Positions 1 through 7,712 of a stretch of DNA of 18,109 nt are shown one piece after another. The stretch covers positions 1 through 18,109 of the forward strand of contig UQAX01000049.1 in the NCBI GenBank assembly GCA_900539145.1, given 5' to 3'. The position numbers were made by a program, and so were the translations under genes. Under the pieces are notes generated by a model, which had not been told where the DNA came from, made no database searches, and saw only the letters and a program-made list of their open reading frames with translations. The number at the start of each line of letters is the position of its first letter. Within the stretch, counting starts at the first letter, position 1. The DNA comes from an uncultured Blautia sp. (GTDB lineage: Bacteria > Bacillota > Clostridia > Lachnospirales > Lachnospiraceae).

Positions 1-514
1 GATGACGGCCGGGTTGTATGACAGCATCTATATAAATGCGGTTTTTCAGATCATACAGTGCATTTAAATGAAGTTGGTTATACCCCTTTTCACCTCGCTC
101 GATAGAATTATGCCGTCTATGGGTCTCTTTGTCTTTCGGATTGCAGGCGATGGCAAGGTCGGAACCGTCACAGGCAATTAAACGAAATCCCCGGTAAGTA
201 CTCAGAGTTGAGAAAGAATCCGTAAAAGTATGGAATAGAAAATCCATTGCATCAGGGAGCAGCTTTTGTCGCTGCTGTGAAAAGGCAGAAACAGAGGGCA
301 TATCAGGATAAAAATCCCAATAATCCATCCATTCTTTTGGAACCGTGTTTCCATTCATAGACAAAAGAAAACGGATCGTGTCTGCAAAAGAAATCTTCCG
401 TTTCCTAGAAAAGTCTTTTTCGGGCTGCTTTACAAACAGTTGAGATACTTCCTGCATATTCGAGATTGTGCGAAGCAGATTCTGTTTTAACATAGTAGGT
501 GAGTCATAAAACAT
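1..514 (-). CDS. IS4-group transposase, N-terminal 171 residues (runs off left edge)
   Basis: This is the 5' part of a DDE transposase gene that catalyses cut-and-paste movement of its own insertion sequence. Reading the minus strand from the ATG at 514 gives an uninterrupted frame to the window edge. The start is fixed by a perfect AAGGAGGT ribosome binding site (complement of 521-528) six bases upstream. Visible motifs are a helical N-terminal region, a stretch with FADTIRFLLSMNGN around residues 43-56 typical of IS4-group proteins, and RLIACDGSDLAIA around residues 111-123, whose Asp116 is the likely first catalytic Asp. A second acidic site is probably YIDAVIQP near residue 163. The third catalytic residue and the C-terminus lie outside the window, so intactness cannot be judged. 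Family assignment is from recognition of these motifs, not from a search. Confidence 0.82.
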   Translation of the reverse strand, partial: MFYDSPTMLKQNLLRTISNMQEVSQLFVKQPEKDFSRKRKISFADTIRFLLSMNGNTVPKEWMDYWDFYPDMPSVSAFSQQRQKLLPDAMDFLFHTFTDSFSTLSTYRGFRLIACDGSDLAIACNPKDKETHRRHNSIERGEKGYNQLHLNALYDLKNRIYIDAVIQPGRH

Positions 515-600
515 ACGGGAACCTCCTTAAATAAAAAATATATTTAAGTGGCTTCGCCGCAAATTTTTGAAGATTTGTCAAGCGGTTTTTCCATTTTATT
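1..600 (-). mobile_element. IS4-family insertion sequence, one end (outer border uncertain)
   Basis: The transposase gene at the left edge implies an insertion sequence whose upstream end lies between its ribosome binding site (about 530) and the terminator of the neighbouring kinase operon (603-643). The stretch 531-600 has no gene. I could not identify the terminal inverted repeat because the other end is outside the window, so the right border is a guess. The element lies downstream of the kinase gene and does not interrupt it. Confidence 0.45.
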
Positions 601-602
601 AC

Positions 603-643
603 AAAAAAAGAGTGAGCATACATTTTTGTGTTACCCACTCTTT
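603..643 (-). terminator. Intrinsic terminator of the mutS2-response regulator-kinase operon
   Basis: On the minus strand, arms AAAGAGTG (643-636) and CACTCTTT (614-607) form an 8-bp perfect stem. It can be extended inward with G-U and A-U pairs, and it is followed directly by a run of seven T (609-603). It lies 67 bases past the stop codon of the histidine kinase gene. Confidence 0.8.
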
Positions 644-709
644 CAAGATTATCTTAACTTATTGACATTGGTTTTTATTACAGCCTCTTTTTCATACTTT
701 ATACTCTCT

Positions 710-2125
710 TTAATTTTCACTGACACTTTTTTGCAGAGTAAAGATAAACTCTGTTCCCACACCTTCCGTACTGATTACGTTGATATTCTGTTTATGTGAG
801 TTGATAATTTCTTTGACAATGGCAAGGCCCAGCCCTGTGCCTTTTCTGTCTTTTCCCCTTGAGGTATCAATTTTATAAAATCTATCCCAGATTTTTGTAA
901 GGCTTTCTTTGGGAATTCCGCAGCCGGTATCTTTTACAGAAATAAAAACGGTTTCGTGCTTTAAAGTAGACTCTATTTTAATTACAGAGTCAGGAGAGCT
1001 GAATTTAATGGCATTATCAATAAGATTATATAAAACCTGTTGGATTTTTCCCATATCAGCGTGAACAAGCAGAGTCTGCCCTGTAAGGAAAAGCTCAATG
1101 GAAATACGCTTATCGCGGCAAATCCCTTCAAAGGCTTCCGCAGTAGTTTTGATGGTGCGGTTAATATCAAAATCGGAATAGTCCAGCTGGCGGCCCTTTT
1201 CATCCAGATTATTTAAGGTGAGCATACTCTGTGTCAGCTTATATAAGCGGTCTGTTTCGTATACTACAATTTTTAAATATTTTTCCTGCATTTCAGGGGG
1301 AATTGTCCCATCTAAAATCGCCTCTGTATAACCTTTTATGGAAGTAAGAGGAGAGCGAAAATCGTGAGATACATTGGAAATAAATTTTCGCTGATAATTT
1401 CCCGTCATATCCAGTTCATCAGACATATAATTCAACGTCATTGCAAGATATCCCAGTTCGTCTTCTTTATCTAGGGGAATGTTATATTTTAAATTCCCGG
1501 ATGCAAAAGTATTTGCCCCTTGTATGATTTTCTTCAGAGGACGGTTAATCATAAAGTAGAACACAGGAATAATAAGCATCATAATCCCCAAAAACAACAG
1601 AAATAAAATATGGATAGTATTTAAAAGCCCATCCCGCTGATGATAAAGAACGGACATAGGAAGGTGCATGGCAATATAACCTTTTATATCCATATTTATG
1701 GTAACGGGAACCATGATACTTAAATGCTCTTCCTGAAAATATCCGAAGAAATTTCCTATTTCATAATAAGAACCGCTGGATTTTCCGGGGTCAAAATTCT
1801 TTAATTTCGGAAAATCTTCTGTAATAAATTTCTGTGAAGTATCCATGAGAATTTCCCCTTTGGGACTAATCAGCCAAATTTCTTCTTTTTCATAAACAGA
1901 AGAACAAAGCGCCTCATAAAATTCAGCGGGGGTATCAAATTCACGATAGTAGTTTACAGCATGCTGTCCGGCTATTTTTGTGGCTTCCCGATATAATCGT
2001 CCGCTGTATACGCCTTCTACGTGCTCCTCGACTAAATTTACCCCTACTAAAGAAATTGCGGTAAATCCCAGAATACCGAGAAATATCATGACGGTTACAA
2101 ATTTTACAAAAAGAAATTTTCTCAT
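710..2125 (-). CDS. Membrane sensor histidine kinase (HAMP, HisKA, HATPase_c)
   Basis: A 471-residue sensor kinase that should autophosphorylate on a histidine in response to an extracytoplasmic signal and pass the phosphate to the regulator encoded just upstream. Hydrophobic segments at about 10-32 and 171-193 flank an extracytoplasmic domain of about 138 residues. A HAMP linker follows at about 194-245. The H-box FISNVSHDFRSPLTSIKGY places the phosphorylated His at 254. The N-box NLIDNAIKF (367-375), G1 box DTGCGIP (399-405) and G2 box GTGLGLAIV (429-437) are all intact. Its ATG overlaps the regulator's stop as ATGA, so the pair is translationally coupled. The overall layout is like PhoR/ResE-type kinases. 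The signal is unknown, and placement behind mutS2 does not identify it. Confidence 0.93.
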   Translation of the reverse strand: MRKFLFVKFVTVMIFLGILGFTAISLVGVNLVEEHVEGVYSGRLYREATKIAGQHAVNYYREFDTPAEFYEALCSSVYEKEEIWLISPKGEILMDTSQKFITEDFPKLKNFDPGKSSGSYYEIGNFFGYFQEEHLSIMVPVTINMDIKGYIAMHLPMSVLYHQRDGLLNTIHILFLLFLGIMMLIIPVFYFMINRPLKKIIQGANTFASGNLKYNIPLDKEDELGYLAMTLNYMSDELDMTGNYQRKFISNVSHDFRSPLTSIKGYTEAILDGTIPPEMQEKYLKIVVYETDRLYKLTQSMLTLNNLDEKGRQLDYSDFDINRTIKTTAEAFEGICRDKRISIELFLTGQTLLVHADMGKIQQVLYNLIDNAIKFSSPDSVIKIESTLKHETVFISVKDTGCGIPKESLTKIWDRFYKIDTSRGKDRKGTGLGLAIVKEIINSHKQNINVISTEGVGTEFIFTLQKSVSEN

Positions 2126-2826
2126 TTATTCTTGACCTCAAATTTATAGCCAATTCCCCAAACCGTGGACAGTGCCCAAGAGGGATGGTCTTTAATTTTT
2201 TCTCTCAGACGCTTAATATGCACATCTACGGTACGGGTATCACCGATATACTCATATCCCCAGATATTGTCTAAAAGCTGTTCTCTTGTAAATACCTGAT
2301 TAGGAGAAGAAGCCAGAAAATACAGGAGTTCCAATTCCTTTGGCGGCATATCCAACTGCTTTCCATAATAAATTACAGAGTAATTTGTCAGGTTAATTGC
2401 CAAATCAGGATATTCCACATATTTTCCGGAAGGCTGTGTCGCAGGAGCTACTGTCGGCTGGTAGCGTCTTAACACGGCTTTTACTCTGGCGACCAGTTCT
2501 TTTGAGTCAAAGGGCTTAATAATATAGTCGTCTGCCCCCAGCTCCAACCCTAATACCTTGTCAAAGATTTCTCCTTTGGCAGAAAGCATGATAATCGGAA
2601 CATTGGATTTCTGGCGGATTTCTCTGCATACCTGATATCCGTCAATGCCCGGAAGCATCAAATCCAGCAAAATAAGATTTGGGGCAAAGGAGGAGAAAGC
2701 GTTTAAAGCGGCTTCTCCATCATTGACGATGTGGGTGTCAAAACATTCTTTTGTCAGATACAGAGAAATTAATTCTGCAATATTGTTGTCATCGTCTACA
2801 ATAAGAATTTTCTGCTTAGTTACCAT
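2122..2826 (-). CDS. OmpR/PhoB-family response regulator
   Basis: A 234-residue two-domain regulator that should bind DNA when phosphorylated by the adjacent kinase. The receiver domain (about 5-117) has the acidic pocket VDDD at 10-13, the phosphoacceptor Asp55 in LLDLMLPGIDG, Ser82 in the switch position and Lys104 in IIKPF. A winged-helix DNA-binding domain occupies about 137-232, ending with the typical GYEYIGDTRTVDVHIKRLR and GIGYKF segments. A GGGGGAG ribosome binding site precedes the ATG at 2826. The gene starts 12 bases after the mutS2 stop, so it is probably cotranscribed with mutS2, and it overlaps the kinase start by 4 bases. Confidence 0.94.
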   Translation of the reverse strand: MVTKQKILIVDDDNNIAELISLYLTKECFDTHIVNDGEAALNAFSSFAPNLILLDLMLPGIDGYQVCREIRQKSNVPIIMLSAKGEIFDKVLGLELGADDYIIKPFDSKELVARVKAVLRRYQPTVAPATQPSGKYVEYPDLAINLTNYSVIYYGKQLDMPPKELELLYFLASSPNQVFTREQLLDNIWGYEYIGDTRTVDVHIKRLREKIKDHPSWALSTVWGIGYKFEVKNK

Positions 2827-2838
2827 ATATACTCCCCC

Positions 2839-5217
2839 TTATTTTTTAAACTCTACGATTGTAACACCGGCATCGCCCTCACCAAATTCTGCCAGATGAA
2901 AATCTTTTACATATTTTAAGCGTTTTAAATAGTTGTGCACGCCTTTTCGAAGAGCGCCTGTTCCTTTGCCGTGAACAACACGAACACTGTTTAAATGAGC
3001 TAAGTAAGCATCATCTAAATATTTATCCAATTCTGCAATGGCTTCGTCCACTGTTTTTCCCAGAAGGTTGATTTCTGTGCGGATAGAAGCAGATTTACTC
3101 ATACGTATTTTGCCGGCGCCTGTACGCTGTAAGGAAGGCGCTGTGATAACCGGCTCGTCAATTAACTGCAAATCAGATAAATGTACCTTGGAACGAAGAA
3201 TGCCCATCTGAACAAAGACCATTCCCTTTGCATCAGGCTTGGAGCTTATGGTTCCTTTTACATTCAAACTTAACACTTTTACGGCATCTCCCAGAGAAAT
3301 ATCCTTGGCAGTAAGCGTGGATTTTTTCTTTTCCGGTGTTTTAAGTGCCATTTTTTTGCCTGTTGTGTCCATTTTTTTGCGCAGCTCAGAACGTTTTTGC
3401 TCTAACTCTTTTGCAGACATGGACTCTTTTCCTGCCTTATTGAAAATTTTCATGGTCTGGTCTGCGTATTCTTTTGTTTCCCGCAGGATGCGGTGGGCTT
3501 CTTCATTGGCATCACGGAGGATACGTTCCTTTCGCTGCTCCAGCTTATCCTGCTTTTCCTCCAGCTGCGTTTTCAGACTTTCAATTTCTGTCTTATAACG
3601 GGCAATTTCCGCTTCCTCTGCCTCAATGGTTTTTCGGCTTTGCTCTAAGGTTGACAAAATATCTTCAAAGGACTCATCCTCCTGACTGATTTGCTCTTTT
3701 GCCTTATCAATAATATAAGAAGGCAGTCCCAGCTTGCCGGAAATGGCAAAGGCATTACTTTTTCCCGGAATACCGATAAGAAGACGATAGGTAGGGCGCA
3801 GAGTTTCTACGTCAAATTCACAGGACGCATTTTCGACTCCATGGGTAGAAAGCGCATAGACCTTTAACTCACTGTAATGTGTGGTTGCCATTGTGCGTAT
3901 TCCCTGTGCGTGAAGATGAGATAAAATAGCAATAGCAAGCGCAGCGCCTTCGGTAGGGTCTGTTCCGGCTCCTAATTCGTCAAAAAGCACCAGAGAGTCA
4001 CGGCCTGCTTTTTCAATAAAACGTACCACATTCGTCATGTGCGAAGAAAAGGTACTTAAAGACTGCTCAATACTTTGCTCATCACCGATATCGGCATAAA
4101 CCTCTTTAAAAATGCTGAGACGGGAATTATCAAAAGCAGGAATATGAAGACCGGACTGTCCCATCAGTGTCAAAAGCCCAATGGTCTTTAGGGAAACCGT
4201 TTTACCGCCGGTATTTGGACCTGTTACGACAAGAAGGTCAAAGTCTTCTCCCAGACGTACATCAATAGGAACTACCTTGTGCTTGTCAATCAGCGGATGG
4301 CGAGCTTTCTTTAAGTCAATAATTCCTTCTGTATTAAAACGAGGCTCCGTAGCATTCTGAGCTTTTGCCAAAAGAGCTCTGGCAAAAATAAAGTCAAGCT
4401 GTGTCATGACCTTTAAATCATCTTCAATAGCTTCCAGATTTTCTGCGGCATACTGACTCAGATTAGAAAGAATAATCTCAATTTCAGCCTGCTCCTTTAC
4501 TTCCAGCTCTCTTAAATCGTTATTCAGTTTTACAATCGCCATCGGCTCTACAAAGACGGTAGAACCCGTAGAGGACTGGTCATGAACCATGCCGGGAACC
4601 TGTCCCTTATGCTCTGCTTTTACAGGAATACAGTAGCGTCCGTTTCGCATGGTAACGACAGCATCCTGCAAATAAGTTCTGGCAGAACCGCTGACATAAG
4701 AAGAAAGCTGGCTGTGAATTTTATCATTGGTATTCTTCATAGTACGGCGAATTTGCTTTAATCCGGCGCTGGCATCATCTGCAATTTCTTCTTCTGACAG
4801 AATACAGCGGCGGATTTCCAAAGCCAGAGGTGTAAGAGGCTGAAGAATTTCAAACATGCCGTCTAAGGAGTCCTGATTTTCTTCTGCGTTTTCCCGTCTT
4901 GCATAGGCTTTGGCACGATTGGTATTTTCCAAAAGGCTGCAAAGGGATAAAAGCTCCCCTGTTCCTAAGGTACTGCCGATTTCCAGACGTTTTAAAGAAC
5001 CTCTGATATCTTTTACGCCCCCAAAGGAAAGAGAGCCCTTTTGATAAATTCTTGCCAGGGCATCGGCAGTTTCCTGCTGCATAATTTCGATTTCACTCAA
5101 ATTATCCAAAGGAGTAAGCTTTCGGCACAAATCCTTCCCGCAGGAGGAGGTGGCGAGGTTTTCCAGCATTTGAATAATCTTGCTATATTCTAAAGTTTTT
5201 AAAGCTTTTTCATTCAT
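2839..5217 (-). CDS. mutS2: Endonuclease MutS2 (MutS-type ATPase with C-terminal Smr domain)
   Basis: A 792-residue MutS2. In Firmicutes this family acts in recombination control and, by more recent work, in recognising collided ribosomes, rather than in mismatch repair. No mismatch-reading N-terminal MutS domain is present, as expected for MutS2. The lever/clamp region is followed by an ABC-type ATPase: Walker A GPNTGGKT at about 333-340 and Walker B LVLFDELGAGTDPTEG about 55-60 residues later. A charged coiled coil lies at about 510-620. The Smr domain occupies about 717-792 with HGKGTGALR starting at His749. A GTG at 5226 is in frame, but it lies inside the AAGGTG ribosome binding site, which favours the ATG at 5217. 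The usual Asp-Leu-Arg/His motif at the start of the Smr domain reads NLL here. Confidence 0.95.
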   Translation of the reverse strand: MNEKALKTLEYSKIIQMLENLATSSCGKDLCRKLTPLDNLSEIEIMQQETADALARIYQKGSLSFGGVKDIRGSLKRLEIGSTLGTGELLSLCSLLENTNRAKAYARRENAEENQDSLDGMFEILQPLTPLALEIRRCILSEEEIADDASAGLKQIRRTMKNTNDKIHSQLSSYVSGSARTYLQDAVVTMRNGRYCIPVKAEHKGQVPGMVHDQSSTGSTVFVEPMAIVKLNNDLRELEVKEQAEIEIILSNLSQYAAENLEAIEDDLKVMTQLDFIFARALLAKAQNATEPRFNTEGIIDLKKARHPLIDKHKVVPIDVRLGEDFDLLVVTGPNTGGKTVSLKTIGLLTLMGQSGLHIPAFDNSRLSIFKEVYADIGDEQSIEQSLSTFSSHMTNVVRFIEKAGRDSLVLFDELGAGTDPTEGAALAIAILSHLHAQGIRTMATTHYSELKVYALSTHGVENASCEFDVETLRPTYRLLIGIPGKSNAFAISGKLGLPSYIIDKAKEQISQEDESFEDILSTLEQSRKTIEAEEAEIARYKTEIESLKTQLEEKQDKLEQRKERILRDANEEAHRILRETKEYADQTMKIFNKAGKESMSAKELEQKRSELRKKMDTTGKKMALKTPEKKKSTLTAKDISLGDAVKVLSLNVKGTISSKPDAKGMVFVQMGILRSKVHLSDLQLIDEPVITAPSLQRTGAGKIRMSKSASIRTEINLLGKTVDEAIAELDKYLDDAYLAHLNSVRVVHGKGTGALRKGVHNYLKRLKYVKDFHLAEFGEGDAGVTIVEFKK

Positions 5218-5263
5218 AAAAATCACCTTGTCTAAAATCCGTTATAGTTGATAAAACATCTCT

Positions 5264-5290
5264 ATTATAAAAAATAGGAAGTTATGTCCT
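5264..5290 (-). promoter_or_regulatory. Probable promoter of the mutS2 operon
   Basis: On the minus strand a perfect TATAAT (complement of 5264-5269) lies about 45 bases upstream of the mutS2 start. The best -35 candidate, AGGACA (complement of 5285-5290), is weak and spaced 15 bases, so only the -10 is convincing. Confidence 0.5.
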
Positions 5291-5309
5291 ATTTTACATT
5301 AAAATAGGA
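5271..5309. repeat. Three copies of AAAATAGGA (direct-inverted-direct) in the divergent promoter region
   Basis: AAAATAGGA occurs at 5271-5279 and 5301-5309 on the plus strand, and as its exact reverse complement TCCTATTTT at 5287-5295. The first two form a perfect 9-bp inverted repeat with a 7-base spacer. They overlap the likely -35 zone of the mutS2 promoter and could be an operator. The spacer is short enough for an RNA hairpin too, but no T-tract follows in either direction. Confidence 0.5.
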
Positions 5310-5348
5310 AGAAAGAAAAGGGAGTGTATTAGAATTTTTTGTGTAATC

Positions 5349-5380
5349 TTCATGAAAAGTTCATAAACTTTTGTTATAAT
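5349..5380 (+). promoter_or_regulatory. Extended -10 promoter of the HtrA-like gene with an 11-bp-phased direct repeat
   Basis: TGTTATAAT at 5372-5380 is a perfect extended -10 element, 30 bases before the chosen start codon. No good -35 hexamer exists. In that zone TTCATGAA (5349-5356) and TTCATAAA (5360-5367) form a direct repeat with starts 11 bases apart. This is the geometry typical of OmpR/PhoB-family regulators, which often replace a weak -35. The binding protein is not known. Confidence 0.55.
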
Positions 5381-5409
5381 AAAGCATAGTTTTATGTGGA
5401 GTGAGTGAC

Positions 5410-6684
5410 ATGGAGCAGAAGAAAAACGAAAATTCTTATGAATTTCTAAAAGAAACAATCAAAGAAAAACCTGTGGATAAAAAGAAATTAGTAAAACATA
5501 TTCTTCGGATTTTACTGTCCGGAGCTCTTTTCGGTCTGGCAGCGACAGCTGTTTTTGCACTGGCAGCGCCGGAAATTACAGAAAATATAGAGAAAAAGCA
5601 AGAGCAATCACAAATACAGTTTCCATCTGATACAAAGAACAGCGAGGAAAACAAAAAAAACAGTACAGCAGAAGACAATAGCTCCGAAGCTGGTTCTCAA
5701 CCGGCAGCAGAAGAACTTACACCAGAGACGTATCAGAAATTGTTTGCAGATGTTTTTGCTACTGCACAGGAAGCAGAAAAAGCTATGGTAAGGGTAAGAG
5801 GAAGTAAAAATGATGAAGAATGGTTTCAGACACCTTACGAGAATGAAATTTCAGGATTGTTGGTGGCAGAAAGCGGACAGGAGCTTTTTGCTCTGACAGA
5901 ATACAGAATTGTAGAAAACGTAGACAGAATACAGGTAGTATTTTACGATGGAACGATTGCAGATGCCAGATTTTTGAAAGGCGATACTAATACAGGATTT
6001 GTTATCTTAAAAATTCCTAAATCGGGTATATCCGCAAAAACACAGGAGTCTATTGCCATAGCGCCTCTTGGAGAGTCTTATACCGTAGATCAGGGAGAAC
6101 CTGTTCTTGCAATTGGGAGTCCTATGGGGTATAGTGATTCTGTTGGATATGGAATTGTTACATCAACCTGTAACACTGTGGCAAAAACAGATGCGGAGTA
6201 CAGTCTCTTGACAACAGATATTGCGGGCAGCAGCTTAGGAAGCGGTGTTTTGCTGAACTTAGAGGGTGAAGTGATTGGGCTGATTGCACAGTCCTTTGCC
6301 AGAGAAGATACGCAAAACCTTGTAACCGGGCTGGGCGTTTCGGAGGTAAAAGAGATGATACAGATTTTGTCTGATGAGACAAAAGATATTGTTTATCTGG
6401 GCATCACAGGCAAAAGTATTACGCAAGATATTTCTGTAAAGAAGGGGATACCAATCGGTGTTTTTGTGGAACAGGTGGAGGTGGACTCCCCGGCAATGCA
6501 GGTGGGTATTCAAAATGGTGATGTAATTATAGAGCTGAATGGTGAAAAAATAGAAACCGTAAAGGGTTATCAGCAGCAGCTGAAATCCTGTAAAGCAGGA
6601 GAGACAATTAAAGTAAAAGCCATGCGTCAGGGAACAGAGGGATATGTAGAAGTAGACTTTGATGTGACGTTACAGGCACGATAG
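5410..6684 (+). CDS. Membrane-anchored HtrA/DegP-like PDZ protein, probably catalytically inactive
   Basis: A 424-residue protein (ATG start; the in-frame GTG at 5401 overlaps the GGAG ribosome binding site). A cytoplasmic basic N-terminus is followed by one membrane span at about 29-53, a Ser/Glu/Lys-rich linker, a trypsin-fold domain at about 115-315 and a C-terminal PDZ domain at about 325-424. Family landmarks are recognisable: VLAIGSPMG, TTD, and LEGEVIGL. However, the His of the usual TNNHVV motif is Arg166 (LTEYRIV), and the Asp of ETDLAVLKI is Gly196 (NTGFVILKI). The serine motif GNSGGP reads LGSGV with a one-residue deletion; the Ser may survive at 278, but the oxyanion loop is altered. 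It should therefore not work as a classical serine protease. A role as a PDZ scaffold or substrate sensor outside the membrane is inference. It starts an operon with yhaM 13 bases downstream. Confidence 0.88.
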   Translation: MEQKKNENSYEFLKETIKEKPVDKKKLVKHILRILLSGALFGLAATAVFALAAPEITENIEKKQEQSQIQFPSDTKNSEENKKNSTAEDNSSEAGSQPAAEELTPETYQKLFADVFATAQEAEKAMVRVRGSKNDEEWFQTPYENEISGLLVAESGQELFALTEYRIVENVDRIQVVFYDGTIADARFLKGDTNTGFVILKIPKSGISAKTQESIAIAPLGESYTVDQGEPVLAIGSPMGYSDSVGYGIVTSTCNTVAKTDAEYSLLTTDIAGSSLGSGVLLNLEGEVIGLIAQSFAREDTQNLVTGLGVSEVKEMIQILSDETKDIVYLGITGKSITQDISVKKGIPIGVFVEQVEVDSPAMQVGIQNGDVIIELNGEKIETVKGYQQQLKSCKAGETIKVKAMRQGTEGYVEVDFDVTLQAR

Positions 6685-6697
6685 GAAGGATAGGAAA

Positions 6698-7645
6698 ATG
6701 AGATTTATCAACGAACTTCATGAAGGAGAAAAACTTTCAGGTATTTATTTATGTAAACATAAACAGGCGGCAGTGACAAAGAACGGAAAGTCTTATGAAA
6801 ATGTAATTTTACAGGATAAGACAGGAACGATTGATGCCAAGATTTGGGAGCCGAATTCTCTTGGAATTGATGAGTTTGATGCTCTGGACTATATTGATGT
6901 AGTGGGAGATGTTACTTGCTTTCAGGGTAATCTTCAGGTGAGTATTAAAAGAGTCAGAAAAGCTTCTGAAGGCGAATATGAACCGGGAAATTATCTTCCT
7001 GTAAGCAGTAAGAATATTGAGGAGATGTATCAGGAGCTTTTAGGAATAATCGAGCAGGTGAAAAATCCTTACTTTCATCAGCTTTTAACAGCATTTTTTA
7101 AAGAGGACGCCGCATTTGCTAAAACATTTAAAGGAAATTCAGCAGCTAAAAGTGTCCATCATGGTTTTATCGGAGGACTTTTAGAGCATACCGTCAGCGT
7201 GGCAAAGCTTTGTCTTTACTATTGCGGAACTTACAGTGTTTTAAATAAAGACTTGCTCATTACGGCAGCCCTTCTCCATGATATCGGAAAGACAAAAGAA
7301 CTCAGCGCTTTTCCTATGAATGATTACACAGATGACGGACAGCTTTTAGGGCATATTATGATTGGAGCAGAGATGATCCATGATAAGGCAAAGGAAATTC
7401 CGGATTTTCCATATAAAATGGAAAGTGAATTAAAACATTGTATTTTGGCGCATCATGGGGAGCTGGAATATGGTTCACCGAAAAAACCGGCACTTGCAGA
7501 AGCAGTTGCTCTTAATATGGCAGATAATACAGACGCAAAAATGGAAACTTTGACAGAAATTTTTGCAGCAGCGCCAAACCAGAAGGAGTGGCTGGGATAT
7601 AATCGGTTGTTTGAGTCTAATTTCAGAAAATCAAGTTGCGAGTAA
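6698..7645 (+). CDS. yhaM: 3'-5' exoribonuclease YhaM family (OB fold plus HD domain)
   Basis: A 315-residue protein of the YhaM family. These enzymes trim RNA (and DNA) from the 3' end using a metal-dependent HD domain. An OB-fold nucleic-acid-binding region spans about 12-90. The HD domain spans about 150-300 with HHGF (154-157), His164 in LLEHTV, HDIGK (194-198), AHHGE (about 251-255) and a downstream Asp in NMADNTD. All metal ligands expected of an active enzyme appear present. Length matches the family (about 310-315). GGAAGGATAGGA precedes the start. Cotranscription with the HtrA-like gene is likely from the 13-base gap. rlmD begins 68 bases after its stop. Confidence 0.93.
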   Translation: MRFINELHEGEKLSGIYLCKHKQAAVTKNGKSYENVILQDKTGTIDAKIWEPNSLGIDEFDALDYIDVVGDVTCFQGNLQVSIKRVRKASEGEYEPGNYLPVSSKNIEEMYQELLGIIEQVKNPYFHQLLTAFFKEDAAFAKTFKGNSAAKSVHHGFIGGLLEHTVSVAKLCLYYCGTYSVLNKDLLITAALLHDIGKTKELSAFPMNDYTDDGQLLGHIMIGAEMIHDKAKEIPDFPYKMESELKHCILAHHGELEYGSPKKPALAEAVALNMADNTDAKMETLTEIFAAAPNQKEWLGYNRLFESNFRKSSCE

Positions 7646-7712
7646 ATTAAAAGCGGAGCTGTTGTATGGGATATTTCATGCAGCAACTCCTTCTTTTCAG
7701 ATAGGAGCGTTT

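Noticed and set aside
5281..5310. AAAATAGGA inverted repeat as an intrinsic terminator
   Set aside because: The stem is A+T-rich and no T-tract follows in either direction; it sits upstream of both neighbouring operons.
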